Source: Lepturacanthus savala (Eukaryota; Chordata; Actinopteri; Scombriformes; Trichiuridae). Taken from it: a DNA stretch of 64,000 nucleotides. The notes under the pieces are model-generated. The model was not told the DNA's origin and did no database searches. It saw nothing but the letters and a program-made list of their open reading frames with translations. Of the stretch, positions 13,083 through 27,890 are shown piece by piece. Numbering within the stretch: position 1 is the first letter of the stretch; each line of letters opens with the position of its first letter. Position numbers and translations under genes: made by a program. The stretch is from positions 22,879,227-22,943,226 of the forward strand of contig CM060478.1 in NCBI GenBank assembly GCA_030544235.1, given 5' to 3'.

Positions 13083-14432
13083 CAGGGACAAAGAGAGGGA
13101 TGCTTTCAGTGCGTCTTTAGTCACACTGCTTCAACATGTCATTCACGTAGACAAGTGTATTAAACAATCACTCAGAAACAGTGAGTTTGTCAGCACTCTG
13201 GAGACTGAACCGTGATGAAAACGGACTCTGGTGGCGTTTAAAATATGGCTAAACAGCACCGGGTTAGACAGAGCTGGGATGGCTAGAAGCATAAGACCCG
13301 GAACTGATGTGCCTTTGACATTTGAAATGTCACTGGGAGTGAAGGCTTTTAGACTGCAGCTGGGTCATTTGGCCACTAACACTCTTGTATAATTCAAACA
13401 CAGACAATGGTGAATCATTGCGGGAGAGGACATGTGAATCCTCTGTACAAAAAAAATTGTGTGTATGTGTGTGTGTGTGTGTTTGGGAGGGGGGGGATTT
13501 AATTTATAACAAGTTTAACTAAATATTTTGTTAAGAGATAATATTTACTGTAACAAAATGTTAATTATATATCCATCTTTCTTTTATATATATATACAGT
13601 ACAGGCCAAAAGTTTGGACACACCTTCTCATTCATGTGTTTTCTTTTTTTTATGAGTATTTACATTGTAGATTCTTGCTGAAGGCATCAAAACTATGAAT
13701 GAACACATGTTTATGGTGTTATATACTTTAAAAAAGGTGAAATAACTGAAAACATGTTTTATATTCTGGTTTCTTCAAAATGATTGATTACTGCTTTGCA
13801 CACTCTTGGCATTCTCTTGATGAGCTTCAAGAGGTAGTCACCTGAAATGGTTTTCACTTCATATGTGTGCCTTATCAGGGTTAATTAATGGAGGTTCTTG
13901 CTTTATCAATCAAAGTAAAGGTGGCTATTTTGAAGAAACTAGAATATAAAACATGGTTTCAGTTATTTTACCTTTTTTTGTTAAGTACATTCATAGTGGG
14001 GCGACACGGTGGCGCAGGGGTTAGCGCTGTTGCCTCACAGCAAGAAGGTCGCAGGTTCAAGTGTGGAGTTTGCATGTTCTCCCCGTGTCTGCGTGGGTTT
14101 TCACCGGGTACTCCGGCTTCCTCCCACAGTCCAAAAACATGCTCAGGTTAATTGGCAACTCTAAATTGCCCATAGGTGTGAGTGTGTGAGTGAATGGTGT
14201 GTGTGCCCCACGATTGGCTGGCGACCATCTGGGGTGTATCCCTGCCTCTCGCCGTAACGCGCTGGGATAGGCTCCAGCAGACCCCTGCGACCCTAATGAG
14301 GAATAAGCAGGTATAGAAAATGACTGACTGACATTCATAGTGTTGATTCCTTCAGTGAGAACCTACAATGTAAATAGTCACGAAAATAAAGAAAACACAT
14401 CGAATGAAAAGGTCTGTCCAAACTCTTGGCCT

Positions 14433-14487
<55 letters not shown>

Positions 14488-14622
14488 ACATGTACAGGAT
14501 GTGTGGCTTACTGTGTTGTGGTAGCGCTTGGGTCTGAAGGTCCTGCTGTTGCACCATGGTTCCTCCCCATCTGTGGGTCCCTGAGGCTGGAATCACACAC
14601 ACCATTTCTGCTTCTCACAGGG

Positions 14623-14701
<79 letters not shown>

Positions 14702-17700
14702 ACACACAGAACACTTAACTTACAAGTCAAATAATTAAAAAAATGTAATAAACTATATGACTATACGCTCATTTTTCATTAAAGGTCCCATATCTTGTGT
14801 ATTGTCTTTATATTAATTATTTTATTTAATTATTGTAATTATAAAAATGTGTAGGTATTATATAAACACTGCTCAATTTTTCAAAAGGCTCAATCCACAG
14901 AGAATAGCTCACAGGGTCTATTCAAAAACTGTGCCTTAAACAAGCCATCATTGTGACGTTACAACTTTACAGTCACCATACATTCACAGCCATTCAAATC
15001 AGCAGATCAGGCTGATTTGAATGACTTTGAATGGGACAGTGACTGTGCAAGTTTCAATCAGACAAAACACACTAGTGTAAGCAAGTGAACGGCACTGATG
15101 GCACAAATGTTTCAAACATTTGTGGGATACAAATATATGATTAATATTTCTTTGTACCATTTTTTATATACTTTCTATAATATTTGCCTTCTTTTTGGAT
15201 AATTCATGCGATGGATTGCTTTTTAATTAAAAATATCTCGACAACAAATGTTTTATCTTTCGTGAACGTGATGATAGGCCTGTGTTTCTAGGCGCTGCAT
15301 TGGCCAATCACACATGCTGGCGAATGCTGTATTTCTGCCGTTTACCTCATTATGCAAGATAAAACAGCTGCTGCTGTGATAACTTTCCACAGTTATAAAA
15401 TCCTGTGTGTGACTATCAAAAAACTGTTGTTCAGTGTCTTGGTGTCTGATATGCTTTGCATTAATCTGGATTTCCTGGACGTGATTCATTGTCTCTCTAG
15501 TACCCCCACAAATGCAGCCCCCTGCAATGTTTAATACAGAGAAGATTTGAGTCGCTCCAAAATCTCATATAGGTGTTCAAACTGGGTTCTGGTAACAATG
15601 AAAGCTATAGTATATATATTTTTCAGGTTTTTCTGTTATTTGATATCTTGTATATTGCATGTTCTACTTTGTTTACCCAACAAAGCCAGACATCAAACTC
15701 TGTGAGATCGGAACATTGTTCTACCACATTCATTGGCATTGATTAATACAGAGTTTGGAGATTTTTGTCTGATTTCTGCATGTTTCCAAGCATTATAATT
15801 TGTCATCTTTATAGAGCTTGGGTAAACTGCTTTACATATGTGAACGTGGGTTTTTGCTGATTTGCAATTTCACGCCTTTGTTATGCACCACTGAAGTTTC
15901 TAAAATGAGACAAGAAGTCAAGCAGTAACGGTGGTTGCGTGAACAGAGCTGAAAGGGGAGCAGAGACAAATGCAGCTTTCCTTCAACACATACCGGAGCT
16001 AACAGGCTTTTACTGTAACGACCAAGAAAAGAGAGAGCGAGAGAGAGATAGAGAGTGAGAGGAGGTGGAGAAGTGGATCTTCAGATAAAGCTCTTGTCTC
16101 TTTACCCATTGAAAGACCCAGCAGTCACATCAGCCTTTGTGAGGGGGAGACAGAACGATCAGGCAACACAACTTGGCTTTGCCTCTTGGCAAAACACTCT
16201 TCGAGAAGAAAAAAGATAGAGGAAGAGAAAAGAAGCCTTCCCTCGCACTTGTTCGCTACTCTGCCTCTCACAATGCCGTATCTATCCAAATCAAAATACT
16301 TGTCAGCCAGACAGCTATAAGCGATTTCCAATGCTGTTATGAAAAGGGAGCATTTCTAAGCAGAGATGTGTGTCCTCTATTATGTGCTTTCTTGTACACG
16401 TCTGCACAAGCGAAGGCAGAATCTCTGTTCATCTGGGTTTACAAAAGATGCAACATGAATATGAGAAGATATGCATGGAAATACAGTGTCTGTGCCCAAT
16501 GTGATTCCAATCTGATGTTTGTACGCTGCAAAAGAGATCTACCTTATAGAGCGCCACTCCATGTGATGGTGAGTCGATTTTCAGAGCACAAGTAAGGAAT
16601 CATCTGGACAATAGCATGAGATATGTTTATTCCGGTGCAAAATCAACACGTTTTGATGTTTTCTTGAATGAATTAATGCAGGATGCCGATAGCATAGATC
16701 AACTGTTGCTCCTCGAGGAAAGCACAGCTGGTTGCTTTTATGTCCTACTGGGCAGTTAAATGCAATTAATTCCAGGTAAAGCAGCTGCAGATTAGACAGA
16801 CTAAAAATTTATGAACTCAAGTATAGAGACGTAGTCTGACTGATGAACTGGTAAATAATGTTTTTCAACTGCTGATCTCAAATAGCCTTTGAGCAAGGCA
16901 TTTAAACCCCATGTGTGAACGTGTAATACTGTGAACATGAAGCAGACATCCATCGGTCTACTCCTCCATCTATCAGTCCTGCGCTCCACATCATGGGTCA
17001 TGATGGCAGCAGGATTAGCAAAGTAGTCCAAACATCCACAGTCACGTCCTCCTGCTCTTCCTGGTGGATAACAGGACAGGTGGGATATATAATAATCCCT
17101 CCAGTGTGCTCTGGTTCTGCCCTGGGGTCCCCTCCCTGTTGGACATGCCTGGAATATCTCCACAGGGAGGCAACCAGGAGGTATCGTGATCATACGTCCA
17201 AATCACCTTGACAGGCTCCTTTCTACGCAAAGAAGCAGAAACACCTTGTCCTGCTGAAGTGGTTGTTTTACTGGAAAGAAAATGATTTTCTTCATTCTAG
17301 TGGCTGTTTTATTTCAATTCTAGTGTCATAGTTTAATTTTAATAGTTTAATTTAAATTAAGATGTATCAGTCTACTACTAATGTTTTTCATCCATTTTTG
17401 CAAAAATATTTCTATCCACTTAAAAAATTACTATTTATGTTTTAGTGCATAAATTGTTTGAAGAAAGTTTTTTAGTAATTTCATAAGGGTTGTTTATAAT
17501 CTCAAGAACATTAGTTTCAGTGATTATGCGTAATTAACTCCTTCCAACAGCATAACTTTAAAATCTTGTATATAGACACAGGAAATCTGGGAAGCAATAA
17601 AGTGCAATAAGTGCTCACAACTTAATATTATTATGTATTAGTGGAAGACTTTCTGTTTGTATAAATGTAGGTTTAAAGGAATTATACAAATGCTTCAACG

Positions 17701-20700
17701 TGGTATCAGCAAGGAATAACAACTATTAGGTGGCAGTATGATTGACAGATGTGCAAGCATATTTCACCAACAAGGTAATGTAAGTGATATATAAAAGCAT
17801 CAAAACACAATTAAAAAAACATTAAAATGTTTTAAAGAGAAGAAAACAAAAACAGGAACAAAGTTAGAGTAGAGTGTAAAGAAACTACCTGATTTAAAAA
17901 CTTTATTAAAATTTTAAAAAAGCACAGTTTCACTATTTTCAAGTCTTTCTTACAACAATAAACCAAATGAACATTGAAACATATTTGCCTAGCCATTATC
18001 ATTCCTTTCATTCGCACTGGCCACTCCTTCAGTGTATTTAGGAAATATATATATCTTTCATCATTGACCTGATGGAGGTTATTCAGGATGAGGTTATTTA
18101 GGATGTGTTGAATTCTCTGCAACGCTCGTTCACTACATATACAGTATTTACACAAGCACAAGTGACTCAGAGGGCCACTAGTCTGAACTGGATATGTGGT
18201 GTGTGAATATGACTGAGTGCAAACAAATTCCAGTCGCTTGTGTGTGTGTTCAAACAGATAGTTTGTCAGTCTGGGAGCAAAGGTCACCGTAGCTTCACCA
18301 TGGGAAACTGTGTTTGTGAGGGATGACACAAGCGTGTGTTCAGTCCTTATGGAAGGACGGTGGCTTTATGAGTTCAAACACATATTACCTAAACATACCT
18401 GTAGATGTGATTTGTATTTCAACAGCAGATATATATCATTCCGATTAATTTGAAAAGCATGCATAATATCTGCAGGTTACTGTCCTGAATGACCCTGACG
18501 TTGACTTATTTGTTGGACACACATGCTCTATGTCAGAGAACAAATATTATCTGATAGCAAATATTTGTTTTGTTTGTTTGTCTTGCATCGAGGAGCAATG
18601 TTTTATAATGAGATTTCTTTTTTTTTTTAGTTTTTATAAAATATTTCATTCACTGCAACAAATAATATGGCCATTTATTTGCTTTACCTTTGAATAAAAC
18701 TGAACTAACCTCAGTTGAACACAAAACTCCTTAAACTTCACATTTGTGAAGTAGGTAGCCTGTTATTTCTAATTATAAACAAACCCAAAAAAAATTCAAT
18801 AAAAAAAAACAACCAGTAGATGTTCTTCAGAACATCTGCAGAAATGTATTTGTATGCGTGTTTGTCTGTATTGACATGTTTGTACACGTGTGCATGTGCG
18901 CATGTCTGTGTGTATATGTACAGTAAGCCACCTGTTCACTGGAGCCCTGTGCTTGCAGCATTCTCATTATTTATGACCTGGCTTTTCAGCTCAGTTTATA
19001 TGGTTTGTCTGCTTGTCCGGACATTGACACACAACTGTACAACACACACAAATAAATGTACACACATTCAGATGTACACACATCATCACAACCAGCTGTG
19101 ACATGGCATAATGTGTGTGTTTCAAAACACACTCCCAGTCAAATTATCTACCATGTAACATACTGATGTGCCTGTGTAGCCATCATACTTTTATACTCTT
19201 TTTATTTCTTTGCTTTTCTTATTTTACTTTTGTTTTATATTTTCATGCATCGTTAAATATTTTCCTTGCTTTTTCTTTCTCTTAATTTTAGTTCTCACCT
19301 TTTCCTCCTCTCTCTTCTTCCCTATTTCTTTATACTGCTGTTGTCCAAGGATAGGACATGCTGCAGGTGATGGAGGTAAATCATCGAGGACATAATTAAG
19401 AGGCTTATGAGGAGGAGTGTGCGTGTTATGCATCACATTAGGAAAAAAAGGAAAAGAAACCGCATGCAAACAGGCCTCACAGTTACACAAATGCTCATTT
19501 TCATTCACCGACAAACACACAGCCAGCCAGCCTTAGGGGTATGACCTTATACAGTGGAGTTAAATACCCCTCTCGCCTCATTTGGTTGTCTGTGAGTACA
19601 CAAACAGACACACACACGCACACACACACATACCCACACACCCTTCTGGTGTATTTTAAGCATCAATAAAGGACCCATCAGACATGTTCATCTAGTTCCC
19701 TCACAAATTTGAATGTTTTCTGCTCGCCCGTTGGCCTTAGAAGCCTCTGTTAGGAATTGTGTGTATGTGTGTGTGTGTGTGTAATCAGGAACTCGGCCTG
19801 ATCCCCTCTGGTATGTGCTCTCAGGAGTGTTTGTCAAAGGGCAGCAGCACAGCCTGAAGTAATGACAAAAAAAATGGGCCTTCGCTGGTTTTCCTCCCCT
19901 TGCTGGTTCTTTAAGAACACTTTGGTGCCTTCAATGTATTTCATTTGTCTAAAATAAAAACTAATTTAAAACAAATAAAATAAAACAATAACTTACCACC
20001 ATTCTTTGTGTAGTTAGTGGTTAGGTGACAAATGATGTCACTTATTAAAAGTGTATTTCTTGCATCAAATTCTTGCATGTAATTCTCTAAACATGCATTT
20101 AAAGCTTGTTTCAGTATCTCATTTTCAATAATTGCTATTAGATACTGTCTTTTAAAAAGGCAACAGGTTATGTGAGTTTTCCATTTTCACACTCTTAATC
20201 TGTCAAACATGATCTGATGTAATTCTCCTTGGTGCTATTAAAATTAGGTTGAGAGCCTGAGAAAATACCTGGTGTTAGATGTCAGAATAGTGGGTCACAA
20301 TGGGTGACAGTTACTGAGGTTATCAAGCATCCACCTTTCTGTTTCACATGTGAGAAGAAATAACGAGTCACATTTGGTGTCTTTTTGGTTAGACATTATG
20401 ATTATTTTCTTACCGGTGCCTACGATGGCCTGGGCCTCGATTTCATTTGCTTTCGTCTTGGCTACATCCGCGAGCACCACCTCGCCCTTATCGCTGGCAA
20501 CATAATGGAGGTCCTTTGAAGGTAATGCAAGAGAGAAAGAAACGCAAAAGTTAATCTAAAATGAATCTAGGCTCCGATGACAATAGTTTTTTTTTCTTTC
20601 TCTTTTTTTGGAGGGGTGGGGGTGATGATTTGGCGGGAGAAGGAAGAAACAGATGAAATGACAGAAAAAATGAGCCGTTTGAAGCCCAACATCAGAAAGA

Positions 20701-23003
20701 GCACCGGTTGGATGAAATGCCGGTTCCTCAAAAAACTTTGAAATCAGCCTGCTTGCTTCCCCCCACCACCCACACCCTCATCTCTCTGGTTTTGAACTAG
20801 GAGGATGTTATCTGCCACATTTCAAAAGTGCGAGAGGAGGCGAGGGACTGTTCACCTTTCAGAAACGCTGGTATTCTCTCTTTACAGAGAAACATATCCA
20901 GCCGAGCATATTACTATATCAGCCTGTGACGATATTGGAAACAGTGTGTATCCTCTGTATCTCTCTGTTTGAGCCTCGCACGGCCATAAAGGGAGATAAT
21001 ATTGCTAAATGATGTCTGAGGGTGGCTGATTTAAAGCTCAAAGCTGCCATACGATTAATTAATAACCACACTGTTCCTGTTTAAGGCCCTCCAGGCTACA
21101 AGCAAGGCTTAGGTCAATTCATCTTCTATTAATTCTCAAACTGTAGTATTAATATATCAAGTTCAATTCAAATCATAAGAGAGACTCATGCTGTCTTCAA
21201 ATCCATTCTAAGCAATTTATGAATGTCAATAGTAATGTGTTCGTAATGGAAAAGATTAAATGCGAATTGAAAAAAATAGAGTCCCATTGAGGGACATCAT
21301 TCTCTTACAATGTAAAAAAATAAATCTAGAGAACTCTTATTGTGAATGATGGTGAAACATCTCTAGGAAAGACAATAAATAAAAAATAACATTTTTAGAA
21401 AAATATTTTCCTTTCTCTGTATGATGTTTGACTCTCGAGTTACTATATATTGTATGTGTATGTATGTAGACACAGTTTAATGTTAACAGTTAAAACATTG
21501 TATAGCAGATCACATGTAAAAACATTCAACACTGTCAACATGTGGATGAGGAAATTATTATCTACTGTAAATATCCAGGTCAAAAAGTGCTTATTCTTTA
21601 AACAAAATCATACTGTTTTATGAAAAATTGGTTAATTTATTCTAAATTAAAAGAGGGCATCCTGAAGGAAGTATTTGAACTGTATGGTAACAGCTTGATT
21701 ATAGAGTAGGATAGACAAAAAATCTGAAACTGATACTGATAATGAAAAACAAACTACCTATAAAGACACCACTGGTTCACAAAAGAATCATTAGTTACAA
21801 ATGTCTGTCTGAATGAAAATTAAGACGGACATTTGTAACCCATTAGTGACCAGCACTGGGCAGCTCCCAGTAAGAATATGACTGGAATGAAATATACATA
21901 CTGTGGATGTCAGATAAGTGAATGTGGAAAAAAAGTAAACTATACGTTTTGCAATTTTTAAACATAAGGAAAAAATACTTTTTACAATATTCAACAAAAA
22001 TTGATTAAACTGAGAATGAATCAAACCCTCATCCTGGCACCCAACAAGCGGCTACTGAGAGTCGCAGGGTTTCCTTGGGCCGAGGGCAGGGTCTGAGGGC
22101 CCATCAAAGGGTACAGCGTGTTAAGGAAAGTCTTCCGCCTCAGCGACATCACAGAACATCAGTGCCGTGACTCAGGCCTCGCTATGGATAACCCTCAGCT
22201 GGCTAAAGCCAGCCCCCAGCTGAGCCTGCACCCGGCCCTAATACCCCCATATTGTAACGCAGCTTTTGTACCCCCAGAGGAAAAAAAAAAAGAGGGGGTG
22301 CTGGTTCCCAAAAGAGATGAGGAGCAGAGTGGAATTGAAGCAGAGGGGTGGGGGGGGTGAAAGAGAATGAGAGAGAGAGGTGCTGAAATTGAAGAGTATG
22401 AATGGGAACAGATTGGGTAATTATAGTGTGGTGCCTGCCCTCTGTGGCGAGGAGTTAGGAGGAAATGTGAAAATGGCTGACAACAAAATGGCCTCAAAAG
22501 AACCTAAATCGGCTCCCAGGACTGAGGTGGCTAATTCAGCCGCTGTGAACGAGAACATGGCCCCTCAATTAGATATGAGTGAGGCTTCCTAATTGATAAC
22601 AAACAGAGCAGTAGAAGATTAAACAGCAGAGGAGGCATTATATCGAAAAGATAGTGAGGTGTGTGAGTGAGAGAGAAAGAAGAAAGAGCAGAGAGAGAGA
22701 GAGAGAGAGGGAGGGGGTGAACAAGACATAAAAGAAGGGAGGAAGGCAAAATTCACAACAAGGGTTTTCATGTGTGTGAGAGTGAGAGAAGCAGCAGGGA
22801 GAGAGAGTGATTGTATGACAGACAGAACAGAACAATATGAACATTTGATGCCGGGGCGCTTTATTCCAGCTTAGCTCCTCATAATACTGTCTGAATCTGG
22901 AGAGAGAGAGAGACCCAGAGAAAGAATAAATGAACAAACGTGAAATGAGAGTGAGAGACAAATAGACAAAATAGCAGAGGAGAGAGTGTGTGTGTGTGAG
23001 AGT

Positions 23004-23073
<70 letters not shown>

Positions 23074-26000
23074 TATCAGCCTGACTAAGAAGGGATAACA
23101 ATAATACTGCATATAAAACCATCAGATATTACACCTCTTATTCCCCGACGCTCAAACGTGACACTAATCTTATTTATATAAGAGCTTTAGGGGTTGCAGC
23201 GTGCCAGCTAACTGCACTGATAAAGAGGGGCGTTTTAGAGGGCCATTTTTGGGGAGGGGTACAAGGGGTGAGGTGGACGGTAAGAGCTGGATATTGACTG
23301 ATATTTGGGTTACTTCCAAATAAATGAAGGATTAGGTTAACTGGCACACAGCGGCACTTACAGCACATTAATAGAAGGGCTCATGCCTCTATGTTTGTAC
23401 TCTGACATGATGGCTCTGTGTTACTTTTGACCTTTTTGGTTTCAGACATGTGACCAACAGAGGCACAATTCTGAACATTTATACGATGCAATTCTTTTCT
23501 TAGAAAACTGGAGGTATTTTGTGCTTAATAATTGACTATTAACACCTGGTCTGGCAATTTTTACATAATAAAGGGAAACAACTTGTTGCTATTGGTGTAG
23601 AGAGGTGGACGGGAAGAGTTTAACAGAAACAGTGATGTTGTACAAGATAGATGATAGTGAAACAGCAAAAGACAGATGTCAGAAAAATATAAATAAATAA
23701 AATAATAAAATAAAAAAATCAATGAATATATTTTAAAAAATACAGTCAAAATCATACTCAACATTAAGTAAAAGTTCAGAACTGAAAATGTTACATTTCT
23801 TTAGTCTGAAATTAAACCTTTTTCACACAAAATTCAGAGGAAATTTAAAAAGAAAAGAGCAAAAGTTTAATAAAAAATCATGCAACTTTATATACTATTT
23901 TTGATAGCTTTGTATGGTTAGTCATGCTTCTGTCAGATCAAATAAGGGTCTGAAATCTCAATGTACAGTAATGTATAATAGTGCGATTGAAGGAATAATG
24001 CACATGTGAACATGGGAATGATTTCAGATGCAGTCGTAGTGTCTGTGTTTACTACAAGATATGTTTCTATCTGTAAACATGTAAAACATCAAACCAAAAG
24101 GCAGCTTGACAGAGAAGTGGTTTGCTCTTTTATTCTGAGAGACTAACATCTAATCAGTCTGATCACCTCCAATATTGATAAGGAGACTGGGCACAAATCC
24201 ACATAGGCACAAGTATGCAAACATGAAAATACATATTCAGTGATTAACACAAGCCTAATCCCTGGACATGAGCACATTTGCTGAACATGGAAACACACTT
24301 GTCTTCTGACACACCTGTTATCCAGGAGCCTTGTGTTTGACTAACACATCTATCAGATAGGTGTTAAGGACTTAATGTTTTAATAGCGCTAATTACTCAT
24401 CTGAGCAACAACAATGAGCTTATTGCCGAAGAGGTGCGATACCTCCACCTCCTCCTCCTCCTCCAGCGCCGCCGAGTCTGGCGTCAGATAATGGAGGAAG
24501 ATAGGGAGTGAACCCAGCAGACGCAGCTTGCCTTACTGCTAGCGTATCTAACAAGAAACAGTACAAGCCCTCACTGGGGAACAAAAGAGCCAACATCAGA
24601 TTCAGCTATCACACAATTTGATTTAATTAACAAGCCATCATCAAGAGCCAAAGACCCAGGAAGAAGAAGGAAAAAAAGGGAGGAAGGTGGAGAAGGAAAA
24701 AAATTGTCCTCGGCTTGACTTAGCTGACGAATGACCTAATTGGTTACATTATCAACTCATTATCAAAGACTAATTAGGGAGCTACAGAACAGTGCCAATT
24801 ATGAAGAAAAAAATGCAAACGACTCAGTAACCCCCTACTACTACTTCTACATACACCCCCCAACCTGCACCTCCGCCAAACACCCCCCTACCACCAAATC
24901 CTCCTCCCCCTCAATTTAGCCTGACACTAAAGTGTTTCATTTTAACAAAAGGTTTCTTTTTTGGAGAAAGCTTGGAGGGCCTCCATTGTTAGCTGGGAAA
25001 CAATGGGGCTTGAGGGGACGGGGGTCATGTGATGGAGGGGTATATCATGCTGGGCGTTGCCAGAAGAGGTAAGGGCATGTTATCTGCATGAGTGTGTGGA
25101 ATTTATCAAGTCGATTATTGAGTTCTGTAGGCAAGTTGGAAGACAGAAAGACTTTGGTATGGATGGGGGTTGCCCTCATTAACCCTCTTCCAACTCAACT
25201 CAATCAGTCAACCAGCAGGTTAAAGCAATAACACAACCTAATTAGAGCTAGGGACAGAGAGGGGTGAAATGTCAACGTCCTCTATTTATTTCTCTTTCTC
25301 TCGGTCGCTCATTTCAGATGACGTGATGCTGCTCTCTTCGTCATGGAGGCAAAAAAAGTGCTTGAAAGTGCTTGTGACTGAATATTTACTTTGTTACAGA
25401 TCTCCATGAAAAGATGTGTAAGTATCTGTTATGTCTGTCCAAAATAAAAGTGTTTTAATCTTCTATCTCTCTCTTGTTGGTATAAAATTAAAAGAGAAAA
25501 ATAGCAAAATCTTACACCTGTTTTGTGAAGTATACTGATGATTTATTTATAAAGATTTATTTATTTTTTTATTTTAAACTGTTCCAGAAAATGTATCCTC
25601 GGCAAAAGATTTTTTGAGTGTGAGAATAGAAACTAAGATCCTGGAAAGAAGCTGCTTATGTGTTATTAACGCTACTTTGATTTGATTTTTAATGAGAAGA
25701 GCAACAAAAAAACAAATGTTGGCTGTTACATGCAGCATTATTAAATAAATGAACTACATGAATAATTTAAGCTCTATTAATTGGAAAAGTATTACAGCTT
25801 TAATTGTGCAGTGTGAAGGGCCACATACACTACACCAACAACACACGTCAGGCTTTAAGGAAACTAAGGATCCTAATTATTTTTGCTTTTTCCTGTGAAG
25901 ACACAGACTTCACTGAACATAAAGCAAATGTGGATATTTATAAACCCAGTTTCCTCCTGTGCAATACAGAAGCATAAAAAAACAATAAAAATGTTTCATT

Positions 26001-27801
26001 TAACTTTTGTGAATATGTCTATGTATATTACTGAAAAAAATATACATAGATATACATGTACATATACATGTATGTACATATACATAGTGTTTATTTATAT
26101 GAGGATAAGGATTTGACACATCACTGTAGCTGAAACATTTTTTGTTCTTCATCTTCAGGCTGAATAGTCATGATGTGGCTGATCCCACCCATCAAAGTCA
26201 ATTCAACCTCAACTCTGAGAATTATTTGCAAATATGTCTCCATCTCAATCCCAGAGATCATCTCCCGTTTCTTCCTTCCCCTCCTTAGTTATTGATTTAT
26301 ACCTCCAAAGTGGCTAAACGTTGTTTCTTTTCTCTCTCACCTATTTTTTTGGGCATTTGTCATATAGCTTTCCATCTCCACTCCCCCCTCTCTGCCCCCC
26401 CTTCCCTGCTCTCTTTCAAGGTCCACAGGCTCGACTCCACCTTTTCAATTCGGCTTCCCAGCAGCACTACTTAGTGGGGAGGGAATTGGAACCAGTGCTA
26501 TCAGTGTGATTGAGGGAGCAAGAAGAGTGTGTGTGCGAGTGTGTGTGCCTGTATTAATGTCTAGGGTGTTGGTGAAGCATGGAGCAAAGGGGGCCCCCTG
26601 AAAAAGGGGGTCAAACACATAGAAGAGCATTTCAGCGTGGAGTGGAAGAAAGAGCGAGTTAGAGGGAAGATGAGAGGAGTGGAAAAGGCCGAGTTGAGGC
26701 CATGGAGGTTGTGAAAAGATAGGGGCCCATACTGAGATCACACCTGCTCTCTGACATGCAACAGACACACACAGGCATGTACGCATACACGTGTGGGTTA
26801 CAAGTCATGTGCAAATGAGAGCAACAAGGGTAAAACAGTGAAAGAACAATTAAAAAAGGCTGATTTCCTGTTTAACTGTGGAAATTGTAAGTAAGTGGAA
26901 GTAAATAAAAAAACACTGAATCATAACCATGACTTTCGTACAGATCAATTTATGTGGCTAGGTGCTATGATCAGCTACAATTATTTTCTTCAAAACTGTA
27001 AACTGATACACAGCTTTGACTGAATTGTAAGCCTCAATGAATAATATGCCTTTAGATTAAAATTGTGCTCCATTCTATCAGTAGACTTTCTATACTTCCA
27101 TTCTAAAGTCACTCTCATGCAGAGTATTTGCTATTGTATTTATATTGTTGTATATATATTTATATTGTTATTGTAGTGTGATTCATTTAATGAATTATCT
27201 AATCTTTTATTACCCTTTTGGTTTTAATGGAGTATCAAATCCAATAGAGGGATTTTTATAATACTGGGCTTCAAGTAATGATTTTTTCCATTATCAATTA
27301 ATCTGATGATTATTTTCGGTTAATAATTATTTAAATATTTGTTTGGTTTACAAAATGAAAATGGTGAAAAATGATGATCATTGTTACACAATCTAAAATG
27401 AAGAAACTGGAAAACATTCACCATTGAGAAGATGTATTAGAGAATTTGGAAATGTTACAAAAAGGTGATTCAAAAGGATTATTCAATTATCAAAATAGTT
27501 GGCCATTATTTGAATTGTTGTAAACTCATTGTTGCCACTCTAACAAATGTCAGAAATCTTTTTGGTCAAAATGTCCGGCAATTCAAATGAAATGAAATTT
27601 ACTCTCCACTCACCATGAATAAATCTCTGGCCTCTAGATCTACAGCAAGGAGGAAGGCCTTCTCAAAACGCTGGTGCCTGCAGAGAAAATAGATAAACAA
27701 AATAACATAACATCTAATCAATAATCTAAAAATTCAAACTTTGGATGAAAAGAGCAGATGTATAGCTCACTCCTCCTGCATAATTCTTCCTTATGTCTGC
27801 A

Positions 27802-27890
<89 letters not shown>

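Larger units (their letters stand above)
9904..20413 (-). other. wdpcp intron(s) with unlocated exon
   Basis: Holds the LINE at 10590-11341, the Tc1-type element with SINE at 13597-14440, microsatellites and the LINE fragment at 17040-17245. By phase it must contain at least one more wdpcp coding exon. The segment 19299-19360 is the only weak candidate I can name. Confidence 0.7.
20514..27613 (-). other. wdpcp intron
   Basis: Contains the hairpin at 21794, the purine tract at 22660-23073 and possible conserved sequences at 20930 and 24370. No other gene is seen on either strand. Confidence 0.65.

Noticed and set aside
15364..15414. Minus-strand segment with acceptor and gtaaac donor
   Set aside because: Has a stop codon in the phase required by the upstream wdpcp exon.
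16274..16316. Minus-strand segment with phases fitting the missing wdpcp exon
   Set aside because: Encodes a hydrophobic peptide unlike the charged tail, and the ATT|gtgaga donor is weak; likely chance.
17832..18329. 165-codon minus-strand open frame
   Set aside because: No recognisable domain, low-complexity Phe/Leu end, AT-rich intron sequence, and no exon-like borders in a useful wdpcp phase.
27800..27889. CRISPR-like regular repeats
   Set aside because: It is a plain microsatellite without unique spacers; the genome is eukaryotic.
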